Positions 53,006 to 62,218 are shown, numbered from the stretch's first letter. The stretch is 64,000 nucleotides of DNA from Bacterioplanes sp965233665 (GCA_965233665.1 CBDDTG010000069.1:186001-250000), one strand, 5' to 3'. The notes: generated by a model not told the origin, from the sequence alone. Numbers and translations: made by a program.

Positions 53006-53463
53006 TTAGGGTCTGTATTATCGCAGTACATAAGAGATTCATCTCCGTTGCAATTCTATTTGTTGTATTTGTCAGCTTTATCTATCCTGCGGTCTCTAGG
53101 GTGGCAGCTTAGACTTCAGAAAACCATACATGCAATGTATTTCAAATCTCTGCCAGTGAAGTTGCTGCATATTATTGTTTAATATGTACAGGAGTATTTC
53201 TTTTTTTTGATAGCTCTGTCACACTTTTTTTCTGATAATTCGATGATTATTTTTCATGTTCCACTTGAATAAATATCAAGCGATTATTGAAACTATATGT
53301 ATCTGGTTGATGTATGATTACAGGATCGCTGTGCATCATATTTAGCTGTATAGTGATAGAAAAATAATAAAACGCTTCTTCTCACTTTAACGAAATGGTT
53401 CTCAATTAGAAAGCCATTTTCCTCCCAGGTTATTTAATAAAAAGTTACTTTTTGGAGAAGAGT
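53006..53463. promoter_or_regulatory. Intergenic region upstream of the M66 protease gene
   Basis: An AT-rich stretch of ~460 bp without a credible gene. It ends with TTTGGAGAAG (53451-53460), a good ribosome-binding site for the ATG at 53464. It must hold the promoter of the protease gene, but no boxes are assigned. Confidence 0.4.
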
Positions 53464-55731
53464 ATGAAGCTAGCAGCGTTAGCTGTTTCGCTGTTTCTGA
53501 TAACCAGCGTTTCTGGGTGTGGCGGAGGAAATAGTACGGGTCGAGGCGGTCAAGATAGCTCTGAATCATCACAAGTTGGCGATTTAGGTGATGGTGACTC
53601 AACAGACGCTGGTACGAGCGATGGCGACGACACTTCAGCAGGTGATTCTAGTGACGACGTACCGGATACCAGTGATGACTCCAGTGGTGACTCCAATGAT
53701 GACTCCAGCGATGACCCCAGCGATGACTCCAGCGATGACTCCAGCGATGACTCCAGCGATGACTCCAGCGATGACTCCAGCGATGACTCCAGCGATGACT
53801 CCAGCGATGACTCCAGCGATGACTCCAGCGATGACTCCAGCGATGACTCCAGCGATGACTCCAGCGATGACTCCAGCGATGACTCCAGCGATGACTCCAG
53901 CGATGACGCCGGTAATGACTCTAGTGATGATTCAAGAGGAAATGATGACGGTGAGGTTGTAAGCACGCCAACATCGATTAAAACCATCGAGTTTGCTCAA
54001 TCTCATGTACTGCCCGCCCAAGGGCTCAGTTGGGAGTTAGAAGGAGCGGGTGATTACAAGCTGGTAGAGAATCGTAATACGCTGCTACTGGCATCTGTTA
54101 CCGGTGGTACAGATTCTATTGAGTTACAGTTGTACGACGAGAATAATGTTCTTCAATATCGTCAACAGCTTGATGCGCCAAATAGGTTGCCACCCAGTGA
54201 GGGAGGAGATATCAAGTACTCAGATGAACTCTGGTCTGTCACCATTCCTGCGGAGCATATGAAGCAGGGAATGTCTGTGCGATTAATCGCTGCTGGTCAA
54301 CTCCCGTCCGCAGTTATTGAGCCGGATTTATATCCAGAAATGAATCTGACCATGTATTCCCTGCCTTTTCTGATCTACGGTGCCAATGACGACAACATGC
54401 CATTTTCCACGTCAGAGCTGAAAGAGATGCTGATGGATGACGATGGCAAGAAACAGGCATCCGCGGGCATGCCTTTTTCAGCAACGCGGATAGTCAACCA
54501 TCCGTTAGGGGTATTTGAGTCCAGCTACTTAATTCAGAAGCCTTCAGGAGAGGCACCAGCAAAAAAAATTGAATCCGCTTCTTCCCCAGATTATATGTCA
54601 CCCATATTGGATATTGTTTGGCATGTGGTTTTTACTACGGGCGATATGCGTTTAAACAATATTACTTACGCTCCATCTATGCTGATTGATCATGGCATCG
54701 ATAAAAAAATCAAAACTCGAGGGCTGGGTGGGGTAGCATACAGAGGCTCTGGCGCCTCGATGGGCTATCCGACCTTCGGCTTACTGTGGCATGAAGGCGG
54801 TCATGCCATGAGTTTGCGCCATTCTCTGGATGATAGTCGAAATAGTAAAAACCCTTTGTACCCATATAAGGAAGCCAGCTTAAAAGGTTCTGCTTGGGGA
54901 TACGACGAAGCTAAAGGCTATTTTAGATCTCCGCTGACCACACCGACATCGTTTTACTACAATTGTGGAGTGATGCGCCATGGCGCAATCTTCCAGAAGA
55001 CGACTGACGGACGTTGTTATCGTTTAGAGCCTATGCATTCCGCCGATGAGCAAAAAGATCCAGATGCTGACTTCCCATTATTCTCTGATTTCAGCGCTGG
55101 GAAGATGCAAAATTGGATGCTAGGTCGACGTAAGTTAAATGCGAGTGGAGATGGATTCGAGCTGATTGATGAAGCAGGCACGTGGCAGGACTTTGTCCCA
55201 GTCACTACACATAAAGCTGCTTGGGATATTAAAGAGCATCACCCAGTTAGCTTTGATAAAACAACCGACTTTATCCTGTTTACACATAGCTTTGCTGGTA
55301 CAGACGAAATTACTCAGTTCTATAATCCGATCCGTTACCAGGGCAATGCCATTGCATTCCTGGATCCAACCAATCAATCGCATTTGGATAACATCAACTT
55401 CGAGGCGGATGATCAAAGTCAGGTGGAGTTTGCTAACTACTGCAAGCGCTTAGGCTGTGATTATACTCTTAAGGTAACTTACAGCGATGGCAGTGTGGCA
55501 TACCGCATTGTAAAAGACAGTGCGCGTAAGCAATGGGAGCCAACTGTTTGGAAAGACAACTATCAAAATGCCAACCACGGAGATAGTTTTCGGATGTGGA
55601 GCATAGCCATCGTTGCACCAGTAGGTCAGCCTGCCATCAGTAAACTGGAGCTGCTGGACACTCCTATGCTGTGGCGTTTGACACCATCGGATGTTATGTC
55701 TGCACCTGCGATTATAACGAAGCAGTTGTAA
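53464..55731 (+). CDS. M66-type (TagA/StcE-like) metalloprotease lipoprotein with Asp-Ser repeat
   Basis: About 755 residues. The lipoprotein signal is LAALAVSLFLITSVSGC, placing Cys at the mature N-terminus. A low-complexity linker of Asp and Ser, mostly DDSS units, follows (residues ~75-155), then a beta domain and the catalytic domain. The zinc motif LLWHEGGHAMSLRHS fits HExxHxxxxxH as in M66 (ToxR-regulated lipoprotein family). M66 members cleave mucin-type O-glycoproteins, so this enzyme may act on glycoprotein surfaces of hosts or chitin-bearing animals. The ATG at 53464 follows GGAGAAG with good spacing. A strong terminator follows. Confidence 0.82.
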   Translation: MKLAALAVSLFLITSVSGCGGGNSTGRGGQDSSESSQVGDLGDGDSTDAGTSDGDDTSAGDSSDDVPDTSDDSSGDSNDDSSDDPSDDSSDDSSDDSSDDSSDDSSDDSSDDSSDDSSDDSSDDSSDDSSDDSSDDSSDDSSDDSSDDAGNDSSDDSRGNDDGEVVSTPTSIKTIEFAQSHVLPAQGLSWELEGAGDYKLVENRNTLLLASVTGGTDSIELQLYDENNVLQYRQQLDAPNRLPPSEGGDIKYSDELWSVTIPAEHMKQGMSVRLIAAGQLPSAVIEPDLYPEMNLTMYSLPFLIYGANDDNMPFSTSELKEMLMDDDGKKQASAGMPFSATRIVNHPLGVFESSYLIQKPSGEAPAKKIESASSPDYMSPILDIVWHVVFTTGDMRLNNITYAPSMLIDHGIDKKIKTRGLGGVAYRGSGASMGYPTFGLLWHEGGHAMSLRHSLDDSRNSKNPLYPYKEASLKGSAWGYDEAKGYFRSPLTTPTSFYYNCGVMRHGAIFQKTTDGRCYRLEPMHSADEQKDPDADFPLFSDFSAGKMQNWMLGRRKLNASGDGFELIDEAGTWQDFVPVTTHKAAWDIKEHHPVSFDKTTDFILFTHSFAGTDEITQFYNPIRYQGNAIAFLDPTNQSHLDNINFEADDQSQVEFANYCKRLGCDYTLKVTYSDGSVAYRIVKDSARKQWEPTVWKDNYQNANHGDSFRMWSIAIVAPVGQPAISKLELLDTPMLWRLTPSDVMSAPAIITKQL
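53698..53905 (+). repeat. 12-bp coding tandem repeat, GATGACTCCAGC, about 17 units
   Basis: About 17 nearly identical 12-bp units encode Asp-Asp-Ser-Ser repeats in the protease linker. Near-zero synonymous variation points to recent slippage expansion. Only the first units vary (GACCCC, AATGAT). The unit length is a multiple of three, so length changes stay in frame and vary only linker length. Confidence 0.95.
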
Positions 55732-55752
55732 AAAGGCCTTTGTATGAGCGTC

Positions 55753-55780
55753 CGCCCTGCGTTTAACGCAGGGCGTTTTT
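55753..55780 (+). terminator. Strong Rho-independent terminator
   Basis: A GC-rich stem (CGCCCTGCG/CGCAGGGCG, extendable to 11 bp) with a short loop is followed directly by TTTTT at 55776-55780. It lies 22 bp after the protease stop codon. Confidence 0.88.
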
Positions 55781-55835
55781 CCACATCGACTTGTACAGAA
55801 TGATGGCTGCCATTCCCAAAAAGAAAGCAAAGCGT

Positions 55836-57527
55836 TTATGCATGCTCTAGCTGTGGTCTGGCTCTAGCAATAATAGCTTGGCAGTCAACATCAGCCGGTA
55901 AGGTGCCATAGTTAATGCCGCCATTGCTTTCTATACGAGAGCGAACAAACGCGGCGGCGATCATAGACTCACCTTGTTGAATCAATGCACTGGCCTGCAA
56001 AGCAATAGCGAGTTTATCTACCAGTGTGCGTGCCCGGTATTCCAAGGCTTCAAGGTCGTTAAATTCCGTGTCCAATGCCGCTACGAATTGATCATAGGCC
56101 GCATAGTGGCCACACGCTTGTTGCAGTTCTTGCATAAAGGCATCGATCACCTTGGGCTCTTTATTAATAGCGCGCAACACGTCTAGGCACTGCACGTTGC
56201 CTGAGCCTTCCCAAATAGCGTTGACGGGGGCTTCGCGATAAATGCGTGGCAATATATTATCTTCCACATAGCCCACGCCACCGATGCATTCCATCGCTTC
56301 ATAGGCTAAATGGGGAGTGCGTTTGCAAATCCAATATTTACCGACGGCGGTCGCTAAGCGCACAAACAGTGCCTGTTGCGGATCATCGCTATGATCTAAT
56401 GCATGAGCTACTCGCATACTGATGGCGAGGGCGGCTTCGCTTTCGATGGCGAGATCAGCCAGTACATTTTGCATCAGTGGTTGCTTATGCAAGTTGTTGC
56501 CAAATACGCTGCGACCGCTGGTATGGTGAATGGCTTGAGCGACGGCAGCACGCATTAGTGCTGATGAGCCGACCATGCAATCAAAGCGCGTCATGGCCAC
56601 CATTTCTAAGATGGTGCGCACCCCTCGACCTTCATCGCCGACCATCCAGGCAAAGGCGCCACGAAATTCCACCTCGGATGAGGCATTAGAGATATTGCCC
56701 AGTTTGTTTTTTAAGCGCTGGATAAACATCTGGTTTTTGCTGCCATCCGGACGCCAGCGTGGCAATAAAAAACACGACAAGCCGTTGTCGGTATGGGCCA
56801 GCACTAAAAAGGCATCGCACATCGGTGCTGAGCAAAACCACTTATGCCCAATCAGTTCATATTCCGCGCCATTACCCTGTTGCTCTGTTACAGGGTAGGC
56901 TCGGGTGGTATTGGCACGCACATCCGAGCCGCCCTGCTTTTCCGTCATCGCCATGCCAATGGTGACCCCCTCTTTTTCAAAATAGGGCACATTGCGCTCG
57001 TCATAGTGGCTTGCCATGATTTTTGGCAACCACTCTTTCGCCAGCGTGGGGCTGTGGCGCAGTGCGGGTACCGCTGCAAAGGTCATGGTTAATGGGCAGC
57101 CAGAACCGGCATCGGCATTCATATGCATATATTCCAGTGCCGCTCGCGCTACGTGAGCGCCGGCCTTAGGCGATACCCAGGGCAGCGAATGCACTTGTGC
57201 GTCAATCGCGCTGCGCATCAGCAGGTGATAGGCCGGGTGAAATTTGGCTAAATCAATGCGCTGACCAAAGCGGTCATGGGGATAAAACTGCGGTTTGTTT
57301 TCATTGGCTAAAAAACCCGCTTCTATTAAATCACCACCGCATAGCTCGCCGTAGGCATGTAAGCGCTCACTGGCCCAATCGCCACCGTAAACGCGCGTCC
57401 AGTGTTGCAGCGCCAAATCAGATTGGTAGGCATTAAAGTTTTCCAGCGCGGTAGGCTGGTTAAACACCTCATGGGTATCGGCTTGGGCCAAGTGTTGCTC
57501 GCGCGAGGTGGAGGACTGTTCACCCAC
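55836..57527 (-). CDS. aidB: AidB-type acyl-CoA dehydrogenase, DNA alkylation response
   Basis: A 563-residue flavoprotein closely following E. coli AidB (~541 residues): HEVFNQPTALENFNAYQSD, MTEKQGGSDVRANTTRA, GHKWFCSAPMCDAFLVLA, KLGNISNASSEVEF, MTRFDCMVGS and SIWEGSGN-like AIWEGSGNVQCLDVLR. AidB is induced with the adaptive response and binds DNA; its isovaleryl-CoA dehydrogenase activity is weak. The upstream TetR gene ends 10 bp before it, so it may be TetR-controlled rather than Ada-controlled. With the Ada-AlkA/Ogt pair this window carries two alkylation-response loci. Confidence 0.9.
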   Translation of the reverse strand: MGEQSSTSREQHLAQADTHEVFNQPTALENFNAYQSDLALQHWTRVYGGDWASERLHAYGELCGGDLIEAGFLANENKPQFYPHDRFGQRIDLAKFHPAYHLLMRSAIDAQVHSLPWVSPKAGAHVARAALEYMHMNADAGSGCPLTMTFAAVPALRHSPTLAKEWLPKIMASHYDERNVPYFEKEGVTIGMAMTEKQGGSDVRANTTRAYPVTEQQGNGAEYELIGHKWFCSAPMCDAFLVLAHTDNGLSCFLLPRWRPDGSKNQMFIQRLKNKLGNISNASSEVEFRGAFAWMVGDEGRGVRTILEMVAMTRFDCMVGSSALMRAAVAQAIHHTSGRSVFGNNLHKQPLMQNVLADLAIESEAALAISMRVAHALDHSDDPQQALFVRLATAVGKYWICKRTPHLAYEAMECIGGVGYVEDNILPRIYREAPVNAIWEGSGNVQCLDVLRAINKEPKVIDAFMQELQQACGHYAAYDQFVAALDTEFNDLEALEYRARTLVDKLAIALQASALIQQGESMIAAAFVRSRIESNGGINYGTLPADVDCQAIIARARPQLEHA

Positions 57528-57537
57528 TTTATGGCTC

Positions 57538-58173
57538 CTAACGTGATGGATTAGCGCCCAGTAGGCGCAAACTTAATATCACTAATTGCTCGATTAAGTA
57601 GTGATTGTCTGGCGTGTTGCTATCGCAGGACTGATCACGAAAACGTTGCGATAAAGGCCCAACTAATGCTTCGGCTAACAGGCCCACCAGAGCTGCTGCA
57701 CTAACTGCGGTGTCTTGTTGGGAAAACTCTTGTGCTTCAATGCCGCTGTGAATCAAATCCTCAAACAGCTCGGCGTAAGCAAAGCGATATTTCAGTCGCT
57801 CTTGCTCAACGCGCGGGTCGACGGGCTCAGCGATTAGAGCATACGCTAGCGTGGCGCCTTGCAAAGCGCGCTGGGCAAAAACACGAACGGCATGATGTAA
57901 GTGCTCGCTAGCGCTCTGGCCCAATTCACTGGCTGCCTTTACTTGGTCAATTTCATGTTCGGTGGCATAGCGAAAGACTTCCGCCACCAGCTCCGACTTG
58001 TTGGGGAAGTGCCGGTAAATGGTACCGGCAGCTACGCCCGAGCGCTGGGCCACGGCAGCGGCTGTCGCGGCCGCAAAGCCTTGCTCAGCCACCAACTGGC
58101 GGGCGGCTTCTAGTAAGCGCCGACGGGTCTCGGCTTTGCGCTGACGTGTATGCTCGGTTTCACGATAGGCCAT
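57538..58173 (-). CDS. TetR-family regulator upstream of aidB
   Basis: A 211-residue TetR protein. The helix-turn-helix domain is ETRRRLLEAARQLVAEQGFAAATAAAVAQRSGVAAGTIYRHFPNKSELVAEVF. The C-terminal ligand domain is unassigned. It lies 10 bp upstream of aidB on the same strand and probably controls its own operon. No operator was identified. Confidence 0.88.
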   Translation of the reverse strand: MAYRETEHTRQRKAETRRRLLEAARQLVAEQGFAAATAAAVAQRSGVAAGTIYRHFPNKSELVAEVFRYATEHEIDQVKAASELGQSASEHLHHAVRVFAQRALQGATLAYALIAEPVDPRVEQERLKYRFAYAELFEDLIHSGIEAQEFSQQDTAVSAAALVGLLAEALVGPLSQRFRDQSCDSNTPDNHYLIEQLVILSLRLLGANPSR

Positions 58174-58365
58174 GGCAGTGCTCTGTCTTTTTAAAGAAGT
58201 GAATCACTGTTCATTTCTTTTGGCAAGAAATGCCGGCCTGAGAGGCTGAAACGCATTTGCAGGTGAAACTATCTGCCGCTGAATAGCTGGCTAACTTTCT
58301 TCATCGTGAAAGCAATTTCTGTTCACTGGTCTTTCTCTAATGGTGCAAGCTGACCGATCGTGTAG

Positions 58366-59280
58366 CTAGCTAATGACGCTGGTCTCTCTCGTTTCAGACT
58401 GCTGTTCATGCTGCAGCGATAAACAACCCAAAATCATCGCCATACCCAGCCAGCCACTCAGCGTGAGTTGTTCGCCCACGATAACGACAGCCATTAAGGT
58501 CGCCAGCGCGGGCTCTAGCAGGGTCAGTAACGTGGCTTGACTGGCGCTGATAAAGCGCAAGCCATAGCCAAACAGTAAATAGCCAAGAAACATGGGGCCA
58601 AACACCATATACAATAAAATGCTGGTATTTGTTGCGTTGGAAAATTCTTGCTTGTCGATGGCGAAAAACAGCGGCAGCAGTACCAAGGAAGATAAAAAGA
58701 ACTGGCTGGCCATGGCGCTGTTGGAGTTTATGCCTTGCTCAATTAAGGTTTTAGCTACCCAGGAATACAGTGCATAGCTGGCGGCGGCCAGCAGGCCTAA
58801 GGCAATGCCCAATGAATAGGCACCGGTGGTAATGACGCTGTTGTGTTGTTGTAGGGCTAACATAAGTACTCCCGCAGCGCCGATCGCGAAACTAATGAAC
58901 CAGCGCCCAGAGGGCCAGCGGCGGTGAATAAGGCCTTCAAACATTGCGGCAAAAAACGGCGCACAGGCCAAAGATATGACCGAACCTACAGCAATGCCGG
59001 CATAGGCCATGCTGGAATAAAATGCCAACGGATAACACATCACAGCCGATGCGCCGAGCAACAATAAGCGTCGGTTTTGCAGCAAGCGGTGACGATCTTG
59101 CCAAAGCGTCTTGCGGGCATAAAGCGCTAATAAAATACCACTGCCGCCCATTGCCATAGCGCCAATAGCGAAAGGGCTGATGCCGCTGGTAAAACTGGCC
59201 ACAGTGCCTGTGGTGCCTCACAAAAAGCAGGCGATGACGATACTGAGTATGCCCCGTGTGGGAGTTTGGCCGCTCGGCAT
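58366..59280 (-). pseudogene. EamA/DMT permease with an in-frame stop at codon 21
   Basis: From ATG 59280 the frame reads MPSGQTPTRGILSIVIACFL, then TGA (59220-59218), then GTTGTVASFTSGISPFAIGA and a full EamA permease to 58366. The conserved pattern in this family is FLWGTxxT, so TGA replaces the Trp codon TGG. Without it the protein would be about 304 residues with ten membrane helices. Translation could restart at ATG 59202, but that product lacks most of the first helix. It is either a recent nonsense mutation or a base-call error. TGA is used as a normal stop elsewhere in the window. Confidence 0.85.
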
Positions 59281-59373
59281 GCTGCCTCCGCATCATTTGA
59301 AAGACCAAAGTTTAGCGTGTGGCTCTTTATATGAGTGTGCAGATCGGACGGCATTCTGGTTTAAATAGGCGCT

Positions 59374-60075
59374 TTAATCGCGTACTTTGGACGGAGATAC
59401 ACCATGGTGTCGGCGAAAACGACGGCTAAAGGCAGAGTTGTCGAGGTAGCCACAGTGCTCGGCAATGTGTTGAATCGGTAGGTCGGTATGCAGCAATAAG
59501 GCTTTCGCTTTATTCATTCGCAGGCGGGTAAGGTAGTCCATCGCGGTCTCACCAGTGTGTTGGCGAAATAATGCTTTCAGTTGTGTGCTGCTGAGATGAG
59601 CCTGCTGTGCCAGCTGTTGTAGCGTTAGAGGTTCGTTGAAATACTGCTCGATATAGGCTTGCACACGTCGAATGCGCGCGTCGATAACGCGAAAATCTTG
59701 CTGCTCCGACAGCAGCAGCCAAAACATGGCTTTTAAATGCTCTTCAATGCTGGCATTTACCTGCGCCGACAGCTGGACTTCAACAAACTCACAAAAGCGC
59801 AGCAAAGATTCAGTGATCGCAAAGACCAACCTTTGCGCTTGCATCAGATTCGCGGGCAAATCCTGCAAATCTGCGACTAAAAATCGTGCAACCTCGTCGG
59901 CGCTGAACTGGTGCTCATTGCCGGCATGAATCACAACGCATTCGCCTGGGCTAACCAAGCCTTCAAAGCCCGTTTGCAGTAAGCGAATGCTGCCTTGCAG
60001 TGGCAACACGAGCTGGTGATGCACATGGCTATGAGCATTGATTTGACGACTGTAACTTCGAATTGATAACTGCAT
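59374..60075 (-). CDS. AraC-family regulator
   Basis: A 233-residue regulator. The N-terminal cupin-like sensing domain (INAHSHVHHQLVLPLQGSIRLLQTGFEGLVSPGECVVIHAGNEHQF) is followed by the AraC DNA-binding domain (LTLQQLAQQAHLSSTQLKALFRQ and IQHIAEHCGYLDNSAFSRRFRRHHGVSPS). The ATG at 60075 is preferred because AAGGAT lies about 7 nt upstream; an earlier ATG at 60108 is possible. It is divergent from the sugar dehydrogenase gene and probably regulates it. Confidence 0.85.
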   Translation of the reverse strand: MQLSIRSYSRQINAHSHVHHQLVLPLQGSIRLLQTGFEGLVSPGECVVIHAGNEHQFSADEVARFLVADLQDLPANLMQAQRLVFAITESLLRFCEFVEVQLSAQVNASIEEHLKAMFWLLLSEQQDFRVIDARIRRVQAYIEQYFNEPLTLQQLAQQAHLSSTQLKALFRQHTGETAMDYLTRLRMNKAKALLLHTDLPIQHIAEHCGYLDNSAFSRRFRRHHGVSPSKVRD

Positions 60076-60143
60076 CGGATTATCCTTGGCAAACACTGGC
60101 AGAAGCATTGTAGAGTAGCCGCCTGATATTGGATGGAATTGTT

Positions 60144-61778
60144 ATGACGCGTACGGCCATTTCGCACATTGCCACTTCATTGGCTGGGCTACTCATCAGC
60201 AGCTTTTTAGTGACTCAAGCACTGGCTGGCTACCCTGTGCTTGACTCGGACTGTGATGACTTACCGCAAGTGGCGGTGGGCACGGTGAAAGATACCTGCT
60301 TGGGCTTAGTGGCAGACGATACGATGCTGCCATTTAAGAAGCCGCGCAAGGCATTACAGCCTGCCGCTAGCCCCTATATTTTGGTTACCGATATGGGCGG
60401 CTGGGGCGCTAACCAAGGCATTTTATGGCTGTTGGAGTTTACTGGAGAAGGCTTTGCTGAGCTGAAGCAGGCCCATCGCCTGGCCGAAGGGCTGATGCTG
60501 CCTCATGAGATCAAGCAAGATCCGCAAGGTTGGATCTATATAGGCGAAGCGGATCGTATCTGGCGTTTTAAACTGCATGGCACCAACATTGGTCAGCGCC
60601 AGCAAGTGATTAATGATTTACCTTACGACGCCAAGACATATCGCCATCCGTTGACCAGCTTTGTATTTATGGCCGACAACAGTTTGCTGATTAATGTGGG
60701 TTCAGCGAGCGATGACTGTGGTTTAACGGCAGGCCAGTATGACCAGCCAGAATGTGCTGAAGCATCGTGGGTTGGGCTGCGGCGCTATCCATACATTTCA
60801 CAAGAAAAACGCTGGAGCCAACAGTATGAACAGTATGCCACTGGGCTTAGAAACTCGGTGGCTTTGGTCGCCCACCCATCAGGTACCCTACTGCAAGGTG
60901 AAAACAGTTCAGATATTAAAGACGCCGACGAGCCCTATGAAGAAATCAACGTCGTCAAAAAAGGCGGTTTTTATGGTTGGCCCTACTGTTTAAATCGACA
61001 TTTTGACCAGCAGTTTATAAAAGCTGGCTGTGAGCAAAAAAACTATCAGCCACCGTATTCACTGATGCCGCCGCACACGGCACCCTTGGGTATGATGTAC
61101 TACCACGGTGACAAGTTACCGCAGTTAGATGGCAAACTGCTGGTCAGCTGGCACGGCTATCGTGTTGTCGGTAATCGACTAGTGGCGTATGACGTCGATG
61201 ACGAGGGCTTGCCGATTTTACAAAATCACGACGACAACCCCATCTGGTTTATGCGTGATCCCATTGCCCCTGCGACCCAGTTTACTCGTCATATTGCCAA
61301 CCCCAGAGGGGGCTCTTATGCCGATGCGCAGCATCAGGAAATTATCTCCCACTGGAACCACGTAGAAGGCGTTCGCCCAGAAGGTGCACCGGTGGGGCTG
61401 ACACAGTTGGAAGATGAATCATTACTGATCGTGGATGATAAGAATAAAGCGCTGCTGCGTTTATCCACCGGTGTCAGTTATACCGATGCTGGCAAAGACA
61501 AAGTGGAAGCAGTGAAGGTCGTGAGCGATTTGTCTGAATATGACTTTAGCGGCGCGGCGAAGGAATTGCTGCTGCGGGAGTGTGCCGCGTGCCATCAGGA
61601 ACTCAGCTCAACCCCGGCACTGGTATTAAACCGCCATACCGGCTGGTTAAGAAAAGAGCAAGGAAAAACCTTGCTGGAGCTAAAACTCAGAGGTTTGGCT
61701 GGACAGATGCCGCCCGATGGCAAGCTGGCGGATGACCAGATCGAGCAGCTACTGCAGGCCATTCTAGGGCGCCTCTGA
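60144..61778 (+). CDS. Soluble PQQ-type sugar dehydrogenase (sorbosone dehydrogenase-like) with cytochrome c domain
   Basis: A 544-residue periplasmic enzyme. A signal peptide (LAGLLISSFLVTQALA) precedes a six-bladed propeller (YILVTDMGGWGANQGILWLL, HRLAEGLMLPHEIKQ, YEEINVVKKGGFYGWPYC, VSWHGYRVVG). A C-terminal haem-binding CAACH near residue 490 has a Met ligand probably in AGQMPPDGKL. It should oxidise a sugar or aldehyde and pass electrons to its own cytochrome domain. The start at 60144 fits the signal peptide. Its last codons (GRL) and stop TGA are contributed by the solo element end F, so the native C-terminus may have been altered. Confidence 0.85.
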   Translation: MTRTAISHIATSLAGLLISSFLVTQALAGYPVLDSDCDDLPQVAVGTVKDTCLGLVADDTMLPFKKPRKALQPAASPYILVTDMGGWGANQGILWLLEFTGEGFAELKQAHRLAEGLMLPHEIKQDPQGWIYIGEADRIWRFKLHGTNIGQRQQVINDLPYDAKTYRHPLTSFVFMADNSLLINVGSASDDCGLTAGQYDQPECAEASWVGLRRYPYISQEKRWSQQYEQYATGLRNSVALVAHPSGTLLQGENSSDIKDADEPYEEINVVKKGGFYGWPYCLNRHFDQQFIKAGCEQKNYQPPYSLMPPHTAPLGMMYYHGDKLPQLDGKLLVSWHGYRVVGNRLVAYDVDDEGLPILQNHDDNPIWFMRDPIAPATQFTRHIANPRGGSYADAQHQEIISHWNHVEGVRPEGAPVGLTQLEDESLLIVDDKNKALLRLSTGVSYTDAGKDKVEAVKVVSDLSEYDFSGAAKELLLRECAACHQELSSTPALVLNRHTGWLRKEQGKTLLELKLRGLAGQMPPDGKLADDQIEQLLQAILGRL

Positions 61779-61792
61779 ATAATTCGGTGCCC
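61767..61792. mobile_element. Solo MITE end (copy F), 26 bp
   Basis: The sequence 61767-61792 is exactly the terminal 26 bp of the element family: outer GGGCGCC, middle TCTGAATAATTC, inner GGTGCCC. The outer and inner 7-mers form a near-perfect inverted repeat that can fold as a hairpin. The other ~235 bp of the element are absent. It overlaps the end of the sugar dehydrogenase gene and lies 4 bp before the convergent acetyltransferase stop, where it could serve as a bidirectional terminator. Confidence 0.8.
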
Positions 61793-61795
61793 TAG

Positions 61796-62218
61796 TTATT
61801 TAACTGGCAGCGACATTTGCACGACGCCATTGTCTTCGCCCACTTCTTCAAACCCGATGCGATGGTACATATGGCGTGCTGGGTTATTGGCGAACACGCC
61901 ACAGGTGATGAACTGTACGCCCAGCGTTTTCGCTTGGTTCCTGTACCAGTTTAGAAAACGGCCACCGAGATTTCTGTTTTGAAACTCGGGTGCTATTTGC
62001 AAGGTGTGAATGTGCAAGCGGTGATCGGCATGCTGATAAAAAGAAAATCCTTTTAGTGTGCCATTTTGCTCTAAAACGATGCCGTGCTGAGCCAAAAAAT
62101 GCTTGCGAATCGGTTCTTCATGCCATGGCTCGTTTCTGCTGATGTAGTAGGGCTCCATGTTGCTTTTCATTAAAGAAAAAACGGGCTCGATCAATTCATC
62201 GGTTAACGCATGGATCAA
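61796..62218 (-). CDS. GNAT acetyltransferase
   Basis: A 140-residue acetyltransferase. The acetyl-CoA region is LQIAPEFQNRNLGGRFLNWY, with the following FITCGVFANNPARHMYHRIGFEEVG, typical of the GNAT C-terminus. The substrate is unknown. It is convergent with the sugar dehydrogenase gene. It is the first of three GNAT genes in a row on the minus strand. Confidence 0.85.
   Translation of the reverse strand: MIHALTDELIEPVFSLMKSNMEPYYISRNEPWHEEPIRKHFLAQHGIVLEQNGTLKGFSFYQHADHRLHIHTLQIAPEFQNRNLGGRFLNWYRNQAKTLGVQFITCGVFANNPARHMYHRIGFEEVGEDNGVVQMSLPVK

Noticed and set aside
53698..53905. Regular short repeats that could suggest a CRISPR array
   Set aside because: The units are contiguous 12-bp coding repeats without spacers, in frame with the metalloprotease gene.
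61767..61792. Ordinary terminator between convergent genes
   Set aside because: The sequence matches the element family end base for base over 26 bp, so a mobile-element origin explains it better. A terminator role may be secondary.
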